Shown piece by piece: positions 35,349 to 50,457 of a stretch of 64,000 nucleotides of DNA (the stretch's first letter is position 1; each line of letters begins with the position of its first letter). Source of the DNA: Adineta ricciae (lineage: Eukaryota; Rotifera; Eurotatoria; Adinetida; Adinetidae); NCBI GenBank assembly GCA_905250025.1, contig CAJNOJ010000015.1:124001-188000 (forward strand), read 5' to 3'. A program made the position numbers and the translations under genes. The notes beneath the pieces are model-generated. The model saw nothing but the letters and a program-made list of their open reading frames with translations. It had not been told where the DNA came from and searched no databases.

Positions 35349-36779
35349 CTTGCTATTGCCAAATATGTGATCTCGCAAATTCTTATCAAGTATGTCTGAC
35401 AAGAAATCTTTTCAAGAGTTTATCTTGTTTATTTATAATAATAATAATAAATCTTATCACCGACATGGAATGAAAATGTTTTATACTAGAATTCGAATTT
35501 TGTTTTTCTATATATAAATCCTAATTATAATAAAAATTCATCGATTCAAATCAGTTCTCTTACATACCCAAGCCTAATCAGCTACGAAAAGTTAAGTTTC
35601 TTTCTTGAGACATTTTATAATTTATCTCATTCACGGAACATCAAGTCGTACTGACCTGTTTCATACCTTAAGACGCATTATGCACAACGATTACTATATA
35701 AACATTATTAATCTTTCCAGCCAACGATGTTTTAATCCCAGTTTTAAAATGTATTTCTCATTCGTATATAAAAGAATTCACCGATTTTCACGCGAGAATT
35801 GGACCGCGAGTATAATACGAACAACAACGAAACAACGATTTCATATATTCGCTAATATCAAAACTCATCTGTATATAAAACATGTACAGGAAATGAGTTG
35901 CTATTGTTGCATAGACAATTGATGATTTGAGAGGGCGTGAAAAGATTCAATAGAGATTATCAAACTTGCCTATGAAGAACATACATGTTTGTGCTTGCTG
36001 TTTCTGGATGTCAAAAAAGTCAGACAACTTGATTATTACAGTTACGATTGTCATATTTGCTTTTCATCAGAACATGTTTGTTTTGCTACAATTATGATTT
36101 GGAATAGTAGTTTATTCATTGAACAAATTCCAATCAAAGTCAGGCAATACGAAAAAATACAACATCATTTAATGTTTGCTTTAATTTGATTCAAATTGAA
36201 GAAAGAATCAGTGTCGAGTGGTGCAAAAAAGTTGCTCAGATAACTTGAATAGCCATTGAGTAACAAGAAGACTGCAGAAATCTACGTTTTCTATATGTCA
36301 TCCATATAAAAAACATTAGGAGTTTTTTATGGAATTTATTATTCATATTTTCTCTCTTCAAAGCATCTAATGAGATTGTATGTAAATATATTCGTTCTTT
36401 TTCAAATACGCATAAAACTCAGTAGTTAATTTCGCCATAAAATAAATCGATCCGAATGGAAAAAGTAAGAACGGTCGCATGTATTAAAAGAAGTTTATTT
36501 TCTATTTCTTCGCATTTGTCTTGTATTTTTCGTTCCTTTTGCTAGTCATGAGTTTTGTCCTAATTATGAAATAATGATACGAATAACCCAATTATTCATC
36601 TATCAAAAAGGGAAAAATTGTTTCTCTTTTTACTTATTGCAGTGATGACAGAACACATATGAAGTAAACGAAAGAATATATTTTATCTTATAATTCGTTT
36701 TCGCTCACTCAGCAATTTAGATATTCTTATCCAGTACTTGTAAGATACTAAATTCGATGATTTTGTATCGACTTCAGAT
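35349..36779. other. Intergenic, no gene seen
   Basis: About 1.4 kb, strongly AT-rich, with homopolymer runs and short chance frames only. The 5' end of the following receptor gene may include an unrecognised signal-peptide exon here, because its first visible exon is directly preceded by an acceptor-like CTTCAG. Confidence 0.5.
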
Positions 36780-39479
36780 ATGTCAGCACCAGTAACGACG
36801 TACCAAGCATTGCTGACTACTCAATCTCCCACATTGCCGGTCTATATTATTACAAGTTTTACTGTATTAAGTATTTTGTTAGTGTCATACTTACACATGT
36901 AATACTTACTTTACTTGTAGCTACCACATGGCCAACTATGCAGTACACTAGCCAAACAACTGCTCTCATGTCGAGCCAAGCGACAACAGGTAGCAGTACC
37001 GCAAGTAGTCTAACTACAGGCGGAATGTCCACAAGTATCATATCGACTATAATCGCAACTAGTATAATGACTACAGTTGAAATGACTACAGTTGGAATAG
37101 CTACAGTTGGAACAACTACAGTTGGAACAACTACAGTTGGAATAACTACAGTTGGTATGACTACAGCTGGAACAACTACAGCTGGTATAACTACAGTTGG
37201 AACAACTACAGCTGGAATGACTACAGTTGGGACAACTACAGCTGGTATAACTACAGTTCGAACAACTACAGTTGGTATAACTACAGTTGGAACAACTACA
37301 GTTGGAGCAACTACAGCTGGAATGACTACAGTTGGGACAACTACAGTTGAAATAACTATAGTTGGTACTACTATAAATAAGACAGCAGCTATCACTGTAA
37401 CAAATATAGTGCCTGCAAGTAGTATAACTACGCGTGAAGCGATTACAAGTACGCCATTAACCATCATGACGTCAAGCAGAATGACTACGGACGGAATGAC
37501 GACAGGCGGGATGACTACAGGTGAAATGAGTGTAAGCGGGATATCTACACGTTTGACATCAACTATCGTGACAACACACAAAATGACTACAATTATGACT
37601 ACAACGTCAGTACCACAGCACAACTTTTCACTATGGAATCCTGATACTTGCAATAGCGCCAACTTTATTAAGCTATCCAATAATACGTGTGTACCAAAGC
37701 AGGATGCACAAGTATGATGAATATAATTTTGCCGAATTTAGAAATGATCGGTTTTGTCTCTTACGTATGTAGGTCATTGGTTGTGGTCTCGTACATAATC
37801 GATCTGCGAGCGATGAGTACATAGCCTATGGAATATCTCTATATATCAGTTCAACTACTAATTCGACTACTGCACGAAATAATACATGTGTTTTGACACC
37901 GAGTGAAATCGACGATGCACTTTATAATCGCACAACAACGAACTTACTGATCAATTCCTATACATCATTAGTTATGATTCAGCAACCACATCGTGATGAT
38001 GACGTATTTATTCTAGGTGCATCATTCAGTCGAGGAATTGGTGGAGACATCGTCGATACAAAAAATAAAGAAAATGTCACACGCTCAAATATATCTGCAG
38101 CAGCTATTGTAAATCGAGAATCTCTGGTTGGTGTCACATCTTTACAAGTGATTATCATTGATAAACCTACGGACTATGAACATGCCGATAATAAGACAAA
38201 TAAAACAATTCTTTCATCGGTTATTGTTGTTAATCTTGAACGAAATAGATCAAGTGTAACTCCACTACAGATTTCATTATACTTCAATCCTTTAGAAGAA
38301 TACCAGCCAAATGGAAGTGGAATACATCTTTGTTCATATCTTAATACAACTACTTCGACCTGGAATGAAACTGGCTGTTCGAGTGCTCTGTTTTCGGAGA
38401 AACATAACCGCTACGAATGTACCTGCAACCATACAACATCGTTTGCTCTTGTTTGGTTACCAACATCACTAGAAACAATGAATTATACAAAAGAACTCGA
38501 TGCACAAGATATTACTTCACTAATCTTTCAATTAGCCTCTATAATATGCTTTTTAATCATACTAACACATGCTACTGCCACCCGCATTATCCAACCAATG
38601 CGGAGTATCCCAGCACTTAATCTACTTCCGTTGATTTCAACAGCAAGTTCGACAATTTTATTTATTTTCTTCATCGCTCTTTCACTAACTGTTTATACGC
38701 AAACAGCATCTTCAGATCAAATTGTTTGTTTTCCGACTTCCATTGTATTAATGTTTATCACATATTTCCTGCTGATATTCATGTTTTGTGCAAAAACAAT
38801 AACTGGCTACTTTTATTTTCTTCGTTTCGTTCGGCTTTTTCCGCAACCAACTCATCGAAGATTATATCTTATGCTTCTTCTCTCTTTTCTCATTGCTTGC
38901 GTATTTGTGTCGTTCGCAATTGGCTTTTACATTCGATTATCCGATCAAATCATACGATTATATCCATATAAACTATGTTGGTTCAATCGTCCATCGATTT
39001 ATTATTTTATGACAATACCAATTGGACTTTCTCTCATCACAAATCTCGTAACAATAAGTTTCGTTGCTAAAAGTATCATCACCCATGCGCGCAATGCTGC
39101 GACATCGAAACAAATTAGTGAACGATTGAAACGTTGTGTGATTGTTCTACTATCATCCTGTATCTTCCAAGGACTTGGGTGGATATTTGGACCATTGATT
39201 TCGTTTGTTAATCCGATGGCTGGAAATGTTTTAACATGGTTATTTATTATCATCAATGGTTTAGAAGGCGTTTGGTCGGTAATTTTATATGTACTTATAC
39301 GATTACAACGATTAGATGAACATAAGATCGTGTCAGCTGCTATGGAACTTCCCAAAGCAATTGCGAATGTACCGAAGAAGGTGAAAGGTGGTGACAAAGT
39401 TTCACTCTCTTCAACAAAGAATTTGCGCCAACGTGAATCGAGGAATGGTTCAAGTGATGAGAACCATTGGTTAAAATGA
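36780..39479 (+). CDS. Adhesion-GPCR-like receptor with Thr-rich repetitive stalk, copy 1
   Basis: Seven-transmembrane receptor of the adhesion class. First visible exon from 36780 (MSAPVTTYQALLTTQSP). A 50-nt intron leads to a long Thr/Gly/Val-rich stalk with about twenty 5-residue repeats (TTVGT type). After DAQ an intron near 37710-37772 leads to VIGCGLVHNRSASDEY, then a GAIN-like region (VFILGASFSRG). A GPS motif follows: Cys-rich, ending CTCNHTTSFALVWLP. Seven hydrophobic segments run from IICFLIILTHAT to LEGVWSVILYVLIRL, then a short basic tail. The GPS reads HTT instead of the usual HLT, so autocleavage is uncertain. No signal peptide is visible in the first exon; one may lie upstream. 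Paralogue of the gene at 41939-45716. Confidence 0.82.
37068..37370 (+). repeat. 15-bp coding minisatellite
   Basis: About twenty copies of a 15-bp unit (ACTACAGTTGGAACA consensus) encode Thr-Thr-Val/Ala-Gly-Thr/Ile/Met. Units vary at a few positions only, mainly the fifth codon and GTT/GCT, and the reading frame is kept. This builds a flexible, probably O-glycosylated stalk. The opposite strand is also open here and should not be called a gene. Confidence 0.92.
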
Positions 39480-39697
39480 AGATCAATCTCTGTCACAAGC
39501 TTCTAGTCATTAAAGTTTTTCTGAATCCAATTCAATTAATCAGTCTAAAGTGCACTTTTTCTCTATCTAAGTGACATAAATAAAAAATCATTTCGAAAGA
39601 AGTTATAATTGAATTTGTCTTTTGTTGAGAGAATGCATGTCGAAGTTGATTAACAGGAAAACAAAATAGTCGCTTCGAAATAGATCTGATCGAAAGT

Positions 39698-41192
39698 ATG
39701 GGGTACATGATCGTTTTGTTTGCAATAGCTTTTCAATTTTTGCCAATCGTCTCCATTAATGAAACTTGTTGGCCAACTGCAAATAATTTAACGTGCGTTC
39801 TAAACGATCTACTCTTGGGATATAATAAATATCAACGGCCTAATTATACTGGTAGAAATTATGTTCCGAAAATTGTAAAAAGAAAAAATCGACTATTTTA
39901 GGAGATCCAATTCGCGTAGAAGTTTACTTAATGATTATTAGTCTTGGACCAATTTTTGAATTGGATATGGTTTGTAATCGATGAGTTTTTATTCGATCAT
40001 TCTTTATTTTTTGTTATTCAAAAATCTCAGTCATTCACAATGAATCTGTTTTTTCGACAAGTATGGACTGATCAACGATTGACATTACCCAATCAAGTAT
40101 CCAACGTCGCTGTTTCAACAAAATTACTCAGGTATAATGAATCTACTGTCTTTATTTTCTAGTAAACATACATATTTGAATCCAGTGCAATATGGAAGCC
40201 TGATACCTATTTTATTAATTCGCATTCCGCTTACCTTCATACAACGCCAACATTCAATCATCTTTTACGCATATTGGAAAATGGTCGATTGCTTTACTCC
40301 AGTCGGTGTGTGTTTTTGTTATTCTTACTTAAAAAACAAGTTTTTGATGATTGTTATTTCAGTTTAACAATCAAGGCTTCTTGTTCGAACTTTTTAAAAC
40401 GATTTCCTCTTGACGTTCAACTATGTCCACTGGCATTATCTAGCTGTAAGTCGAGTCGGAATCATTTTTTGTGATACATTCGAGTCTATAAAGATGCTTA
40501 TGGAACGAAAGATATCATTTACGATTGGAAACTAAATGCAAACAATGGTGTAGAATTTGAACGATTAAAATTATCCCAATTTGATCTATTCGATCATAAA
40601 ATCTCTCGACGAGAAGTTCAATTGAATGACCGTTTGTTTTCTACTTCAATCTCGAATTCCTAGAAACGATTTACTTCATAGGAAATCATTCTGTCCTTCA
40701 ACTCGATCTTTTCATGCGCCGAAAAGCTGGGTATTATATTNTTCCAGCTGTACCGTACTTCACTGCGATCGATTACTTTTTTGTCATGTGTTATTTGTTT
40801 CTGTTTGCTTCATTAATTCAATTCACTGCTGTCCATCGTTATCTTGGCGTATGCTAAACATCCGTACAACAAAATCTTTTTGTATTATTTTTGTTATTCG
40901 TTTTTAGTATCGTCAATCAATGAAACCTGCGGAGAGTCTAAACGACCAACGAAAATCTCTTGTGTTAGAGGAAGCTATGGAGACCAATGTCAGTTTCCTA
41001 AGAAATGAAGAAAGCCATTCAACATATTTGCCGCGTCGATCGACATTCAGTGTTATTGTACAAGGTTTGCATTTAATAAGACGAAAAGCGCCTCTACATA
41101 AACTTGATGAACACGCACGCATTGGATTTCCTCTTCTATTTATTCTTTGTAATGTTATTTATTGGTTTATTCTAGTAGTTTATACCGCATAA
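39698..41192 (+). CDS. Cys-loop ligand-gated channel, GABA-A/glycine receptor type (M1-M2 missing at N)
   Basis: Pentameric ligand-gated channel subunit. Signal peptide MGYMIVLFAIAFQFLPIVS. Extracellular blocks: LLLGYNKYQRPNYT, VEVYLMIISLGPIFELDM, FTMNLFFRQVWTDQRL, IWKPDTYFINSHSAYLHT, then the Cys-loop CSNFLKRFPLDVQLC with 13 residues between cysteines. The frame continues to RRKAGYYI, where M1 begins, and then meets the N at 40741. After it comes PAVPYFTAIDYFFVMCYLFL, the pre-M3 and M3 of this family. Roughly 48 residues holding M1 and the pore-lining M2 are absent. The last exon (from about 40908) ends with M4, HARIGFPLLFILCNVIYWF. Introns of 45-65 nt join in frame. Without M2, anion selectivity is inferred only from overall similarity to GABA/glycine receptors. 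Confidence 0.85.
40741..40741. other. Single N marking missing receptor sequence
   Basis: The undefined base sits in the middle of the channel's transmembrane region, exactly where about 145 nt of expected M1-M2 coding sequence is absent. Like the N at 19540, it behaves as a placeholder for an assembly gap rather than one ambiguous base. Confidence 0.8.
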
Positions 41193-41938
41193 AGTCAATC
41201 CCTTTCGAAATATATTTGATATATAAAATATTTTGAATTAATACCAATGTGACTGACAATATTTGTACATGCTATTCGTATCGTAAATCTCACTGGCAGC
41301 ATATTTATGTAGCCATTAGTATGTTGTTGATCGAAAGAAGAAAAATTGAAAACAGATTTTTTGCCATTTTCGCTTTCGGGTGTGATTGATTGTAAAGAGA
41401 AAATTTCCTTCACAAACCACTAGCAAGGATTTGTTTATAATGATTTCGTTGGGCGAACACAACACACAAGCGTTGTCAAAATTTAAAAACGTCTTTTTGT
41501 TCTGTTGCCTTAATACTTCCTTTCTTTCTGTTCTGCTTATGATTCAACCGAACATATATGATGTAAAGAAAGTCATGCCTACTTCTTTCCAAAGAATTTA
41601 AAATTGAATGCTTAGATGTCAAGTAATGTCTGTCTAGCATAAACTCGATGTATTACGTATGTATATTCTTACATCGATTGAAATAAATATAATTGGTATA
41701 TCATCAAGGACCTTTCCATTTTTGTAGTATGTATTTGAATGAATTAAAACAAACACATGAAAAAATTCATGGTGCGTTGATCCAACTACTGAATAGCCTT
41801 AAACCAAGTATATAACAGGTTCGGATTTTTGTGTTTTGAGAAGCACATGGCTTTACTTCATTCCTAACAAATAATTTAACTCCGTATTAACGTACTTTGG
41901 CAATTATCGTTTATCTTTATGTAGATCAATTCCCAAAG
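41193..41938. other. Intergenic, no gene seen
   Basis: About 745 AT-rich bases upstream of the second adhesion-type receptor. No supported coding or RNA feature. Confidence 0.55.
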
Positions 41939-44900
41939 ATGAATTTTGTTAAACTGAGATACTACTCCATATTACTTTTGGCTATTCTTGGTAGTCGATC
42001 ACAATTGACAACAGGTAAACAATGTTTGATTCTGTATTTTAAACAATCCGCTAACAAGTGCGAACTAACAAACTTCAGATCTAGTTCGGTTTGTTAAAAT
42101 TTTGTCCCGTGATATCGTTATTGCTCATCACATTTAAGATTGAGAAACACTATGCGTGTCTAAATTCTCACGTAAAAGCAGTTTCCCACGCCATCGCTTA
42201 TACGCACCTAATAACACAGATCGAAGAAGGCCACATGGATTACATTCCACATATGTATCAGCATCTCCCTGAACTAGCACTACTTTCAACATCCCATGGG
42301 TATCAAATCATAATAAAAGACTCCTATTTTTTTCTCCCGCTCTACCCAAGTCGACCAATCTCATATTCCCATCCCGAAAAAGGATTTCATGCATTTTCGT
42401 AGGTTCATAATTGAATACAGTTAGAAACAAAGTTCATCAAATTTGAGACAAATGACGTGATTTTTTCAGTGGAAATCCAATGCATATATGTCATCGGGAA
42501 TCACATCGGATTTGTCACCCTAAGTGATCCCTCCGTACCCCATAAAGTAAAGGATTTTAAAATGACATTGAATGAAAATGCGACCAGCCGTCCAGGGCTA
42601 CTAACAACAACATCCAATAGACTCCTCTTTGATACAAATTATCAACCTCTACTTCAGACGCAGAAACCTCCGTTTCCTTTGACTTAATTACCACAGAAAC
42701 CACAACGACCAGCACTACGAGCACCTCTACTAGCAGCACGAGCAGTACAAGTTCTTCCAGCAGCATCACGAGCACCACGACTACCACAACCACAAGTAGC
42801 AGCAACTCCACCACCACGACGACCACTGCAACCACCACGACAACTAGTAGCAACACCTCCACGAGCACAAGTACAACGGCAACTACCACGACCACCAGTA
42901 GCAGCAACTCCACCACCACGACGACCACTACGACTACCACGACAACTAGTAGCAGCACCTCCACGAGCACAAGTACCACTGCAACTACCACGACCACCAG
43001 TAGCAGCACCTCCACGAGCACAAGTACAACGGCAACTACCACGACCACCAGTAGCAGCAACTCCACCACCACGACTACCACTGCAACTACCACGACCACC
43101 AGTAGCAGCACCTCCACGACCACCAGTACAACGGCAACTACCACGACCACCAGTAGCAGCAACTCCACCACCACGACGACCACTGCAACCACCACGACAA
43201 CTAGTAGCAGCACCTCCACGACCACCAGTAGCAGCAACTCCACCACCACGACTACCACTGCAACTACCACGACCACCAGTAGCAGCACCTCCACGAGCAC
43301 CAGTACAACGGCAACTACCACGACCACCAGTAGCAGCAACTCCACCACCACGACTATCACTGCAACTACCACGACCACCAGTAGCAGCAACTCCACGACC
43401 ACGACTACCACTGCGACTACTACGACAACTAGTAGCAACACCTCCACGAGCACAAGTACAACGGCAACTACCACGACCACCAGTAGCAGCAACTCCACGA
43501 CCACCAGTAGCAGCAACTCCACCACCACGACTACCACTGCAACTACGACGACCGCCAGTAGCAGCACCTCCACGAGCACCAGTACAACGGGAACTACCAC
43601 GACCGCCAGTAGCAGCAACTCCACGACCACGACTACCACTGCGACTACTACGACCACGAGTGGCAGCACCACCACTGGAACTACCACGACCAGTAGTGTC
43701 AGTTCTTCGACCGGCACGATTGCTACAACCACTATCGCGACAACAGGAACAAGTTATATTATAACATCGAGTAGTACCACGGTATCAACGACAACTACTC
43801 AGATGACAAGTTCACAATCAACCACAACAACGACGACCACTAGTGCAGGATTTTATTGTGTGAATTCAACTCATGTTTTATTGGTGAATTCTAGTTGTGT
43901 GCTGAAGGGTGATGCACAGGTATCTTAACAGGTCGGTAATGCGTATATGAAATTGTCGAAGGTTTGTTTTATTTAGCAATCAAGTTACAACATATTGTTG
44001 AATGATACGGCTAATGCCACAACAGTTGGATCGAATTTGATTGATTACTTTGAGTCGTTTACAAACGTGTCTTCTACTAACTCGAGCTATATATTAACGT
44101 TGAATCGAGTAGATCAATTGGTGAATAATTTGAATAGTACGAGTTTTACTGTTAGCGGAACATCATCGTTTTTGTTGGTACAAACCACAAGTGGAAACCA
44201 AACCGATGACGTTCTGGTTTTAGGTGCTTCTTTCAGTCCTGACGCACACGGTCAGGTCGTGAATACTCAAAACAGAGATAGTATCATCAACTCGAATATA
44301 TCCAGTGCTGCTGTCGTCAGTAATGACTCGATAGTGAATGTCAAGTCGATGAATATATTTATTATTGACAATCCAAGTTTGTACAAAAATGTAGATAACT
44401 CAACGAATGACATGTTAGTTAGCTCATCGTTAATTGTTGCTTCGGTGAAAAATTTTCCGAATAGATCGAGTTCTGTTAAAATTGCATTATACTTCACTCT
44501 AGCATTAGATTCTCCGCAGCCGAGTAATGGAACGTTCCTGTGTTCATTTTATGATACAAGCATGTCTCGATGGAATAGTTCCGGCTGTAGTTCGCCGACA
44601 TATAATTCAAATTTCAATCGGTATGAATGTAGTTGTAACCATACAACTTCGTTTGCCCTTATTTGGTTACCATCTGGCCTATTAGAGTCTAGTGGACGTA
44701 ACTTTCGATCGGCAGATATCGCCTCGCTCATTTGCCAATCGTTATCTATAGCGTGCATTTTGGGCATTCTTCTTCATGCGGTTGTGAATCGAGTAATTCA
44801 ACCTTCGAATTATATATCTGCAACTATCATGCTTCCATTAATATCCTATGCAAGTACAGGCATTCTGTTCGTCTTTTATATTGCTCTCACCATGACTGTA

Positions 44901-45716
44901 TATGCTCGCACAACATCCGAAAATGAAACAAAATGTTTTTTGAGTTCCCGTGTCTTAATGTTTTTCACTTACTTCTTCTTAATCTTTATGTTATGCATCA
45001 AAACAAGCATCGGTTATTTCAATTATTTGCGCTTTGTGCAACTATTCCCACCGCCGTCATATCGACGACTTTTCATTCTACTTCTCATCTCATTGATACT
45101 GGCAGGCGGTTGGGTTGCTTTCGCAGCTGGTTTCGATTCAAATTCTTCCTACAACATTACACAATTGTACCCCTATCGATTTTGTTGGTTTACTCACACA
45201 GTCATCTATTATTTTTTAACCATACCTGTCTCAATCTTTCTTCTATTGACATTTGTCAACATTATTTATGTTAGTAAGCGCATGATAGAGCATGTGCAAC
45301 GAGCAACATCTCCACATCATACGTATCAACGAATGAAACAATGCGTGCTAGTTTTAATAGCATCTTCAATTACTCAGGGAGTCGGGTGGTTGTTCGGTCC
45401 ATTTCTTTCGTTTGTGAGTCCGTCTGGTGCGTCGGTCTTAGAATGGTTTTTCATCATATTTAATGCGTTAGAAGGTGTATGGGCTGTCCTTGCTTACTTA
45501 GTTATTCGAGCACAAATAAAACAAGAACAAATACGTGTAACAACAGTGAAGAAATGGACCAAGGAACCAGTTACGATAAAGAGCACACCCAAGGAACCTA
45601 ACCCACCAGTCGCTCAAAAAGGAACTGGTATCGAAACCAGTGAATTTGAACCTGTGCGCCGAAAGCGTCAGAACGATCCGATAGAGCGCTTCGATGATTT
45701 ACGTTACACGAACTGA
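41939..45716 (+). CDS. Adhesion-GPCR-like receptor with mucin-like Ser/Thr stalk, copy 2
   Basis: Exon 1 (41939-42014) encodes a signal peptide (MNFVKLRYYSILLLAILGSR). A 643-nt intron with an in-frame phase match (TT-D-AETSVSFDLITTE) leads at 42658 to a roughly 300-residue Thr/Ser stalk built from 51-bp repeats with NST glycosylation sequons. After KGDAQ an intron near 43921-43977 leads to QSSYNILLNDTANATT, then a GAIN-like region (DVLVLGASFSPDAHG). The GPS ends CSCNHTTSFALIWLP. Seven hydrophobic helices run from LSIACILGILLHAVVNRV to LEGVWAVLAYLVIRA, then a basic tail ending DDLRYTN. The intron after DAQ is at the same site as in the receptor at 36780-39479, showing common ancestry. The ligand is unknown. 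The intracellular tail is longer than in copy 1. Confidence 0.84.
42777..43690 (+). repeat. 51-bp coding minisatellite with alternating unit types
   Basis: About 17 units of 51 bp encode 17-residue blocks. Two flavours tend to alternate: ATTTTTSSSNSTTTTTT and ATTTTTSSSTSTSTSTT, giving a partial 102-bp higher-order period. Several NST sequons occur per array. Units are very similar in DNA, indicating recent expansion or homogenisation. The reverse strand is open for nearly 400 codons of Val/Leu, a by-product of the repeat. Confidence 0.92.
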
Positions 45717-46143
45717 TATTTTCCTTTTGTTTAATGTTCTTTTTCTTTCTCGACATCATCCACAAAAAAATGTTGTAGTATAAAAATCTTTCTGTAAAAG
45801 AAAACATTCGATACTTTCTCGTATCATCAAGAATACAAGTGAATTTAATTTTATGAAAACTAAGATATTTTCACAATTGATAAAATTCAAATTGATATAA
45901 TTAACTATGAACTGAAGGAGAATATCTGTGTGTCTCTGAAGAAAAGGAACAAACAGAGAATTGGCTACACATCAATAAGTCTTCCTAATCTTTCCTACAG
46001 AAAACAAATCACATTTATGTACAATTGTATCACAGTAAAAATGAGATTACGATTATAAGAAACAAACAGAAGAAAACAAAACAAATATGATTTAGATGTG
46101 AATCAAAACGCTAACCGCTGTTTTTTTCCTCACCTCTTGTCAA
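45717..46143. other. Intergenic, convergent 3' ends
   Basis: About 430 AT-rich bases between the receptor stop (plus) and the HP1 stop (minus). No gene seen. Confidence 0.6.
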
Positions 46144-46940
46144 TTATCCCTCAGTTTGCCGATCATTCCAAGATATTCGAGTTTCGTAGAATTGAATGAT
46201 TTCATCTTCGCAGTATTTTTTCGCTACGTCAGCCGGAATCAACTCCATGTTATCTTCGATGCTCGTAGGAGATTCGTAATGAACAAGATAGTGTAATTGT
46301 TCGCCTTTCGTTCGATTAATTCCCAAAACGGCTTGAACTTTGAGACCTTTTTCTAATCCATACGTGGTCGTGTCCATTTTGGAAGGCTTTTCGGAATTGG
46401 TAGATGAAGCAACTGACTTAGGTGGATCGTCATCTTGTTCATCTTCTTCCTCGTCATCATCATCTTTAATAACTTTTGTACGTCGCTTTTTCCGTTGTTC
46501 AGCTCTATTAATTCGTTTTTGTACTTTTTTCGACCTCATTTTGTCTCGTTGTGAACGTTTTCGACTGCGTTCTTCTTCACGACGAAATTCTGCTAAACGT
46601 TCGGGGCAGTTCAAACTCGTTGCAGGTATCCATTCATTGGCTGAGTCATCGTAACCGACCCACTTAATGTAATACTCGTATCCACCGCCTCGGCGACGTT
46701 TTCGTTTAGCCAGGATTTTCTCCTTAACAAAAACAATCATGAAAAAAACAATGATTAATCAATTCATTTTCATTTTCAACTTACGACTTCGTATTCACTA
46801 CTGGAATTACTAGCAGTATCGTCATTGTCGTCATTATTCGATTCGCTTGTTTGAGATTTTTCTTCGTCAATGTCATCGGTTTTCTCTGTGCTAGACGCGA
46901 CAGTTTCGTTATCTTCGTCAGCTTGCTTTTCACTACTCAT
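46144..46940 (-). CDS. Heterochromatin protein 1 (chromodomain plus chromoshadow domain)
   Basis: Reader of methylated histone H3K9. Two exons, 46940-46785 and 46722-46144, give 244 residues. Residues 1-48 are a very acidic Ser-rich tail (MSSEKQADEDNETVASS). The chromodomain begins EYEVEKILAKRKRRRGGGYE and keeps the aromatic cage (Y of EYEV, W and Y of IKWVGYDDSANEW). A charged hinge follows, with a basic stretch and then an Asp/Glu run. The chromoshadow domain starts YGLEKGLKVQAVLGINRTKG and ends QFYETRISW. The order chromo-hinge-chromoshadow identifies HP1; alpha, beta or gamma type cannot be assigned. The chromodomain has a few extra Arg/Gly residues compared with vertebrate HP1. It faces SEC23 head to head across about 210 bp. 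Confidence 0.92.

Positions 46941-50457
<3,517 letters not shown>

Noticed and set aside
35605-36189. Two plus-strand frames of 105 and 66 codons in AT-rich DNA
   Set aside because: Residue content (Phe, Ile, Tyr, His runs) reflects base composition; no signal peptide, motif or splice context.
37068-37370. CRISPR-like array
   Set aside because: The 15-bp units are direct, without spacers, and lie in frame within a receptor stalk.
36859-37680. Minus-strand Val/Ile-rich frame of 273 codons
   Set aside because: Reverse reading of the 15-bp Thr-rich repeats of the first adhesion-type receptor, for the same reason.
40741-41192. Treating the Cys-loop channel as a pseudogene
   Set aside because: All visible exons join in frame and M3 and M4 are intact. 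The missing M1-M2 coincides with an N, so a sequence gap is the simpler explanation.
42557-43732. Long minus-strand open frame of about 390 Val/Leu-rich codons
   Set aside because: It is the reverse complement of the plus-strand Ser/Thr 51-bp repeat array. It has no independent coding signals, and the plus strand continues in frame into a receptor.
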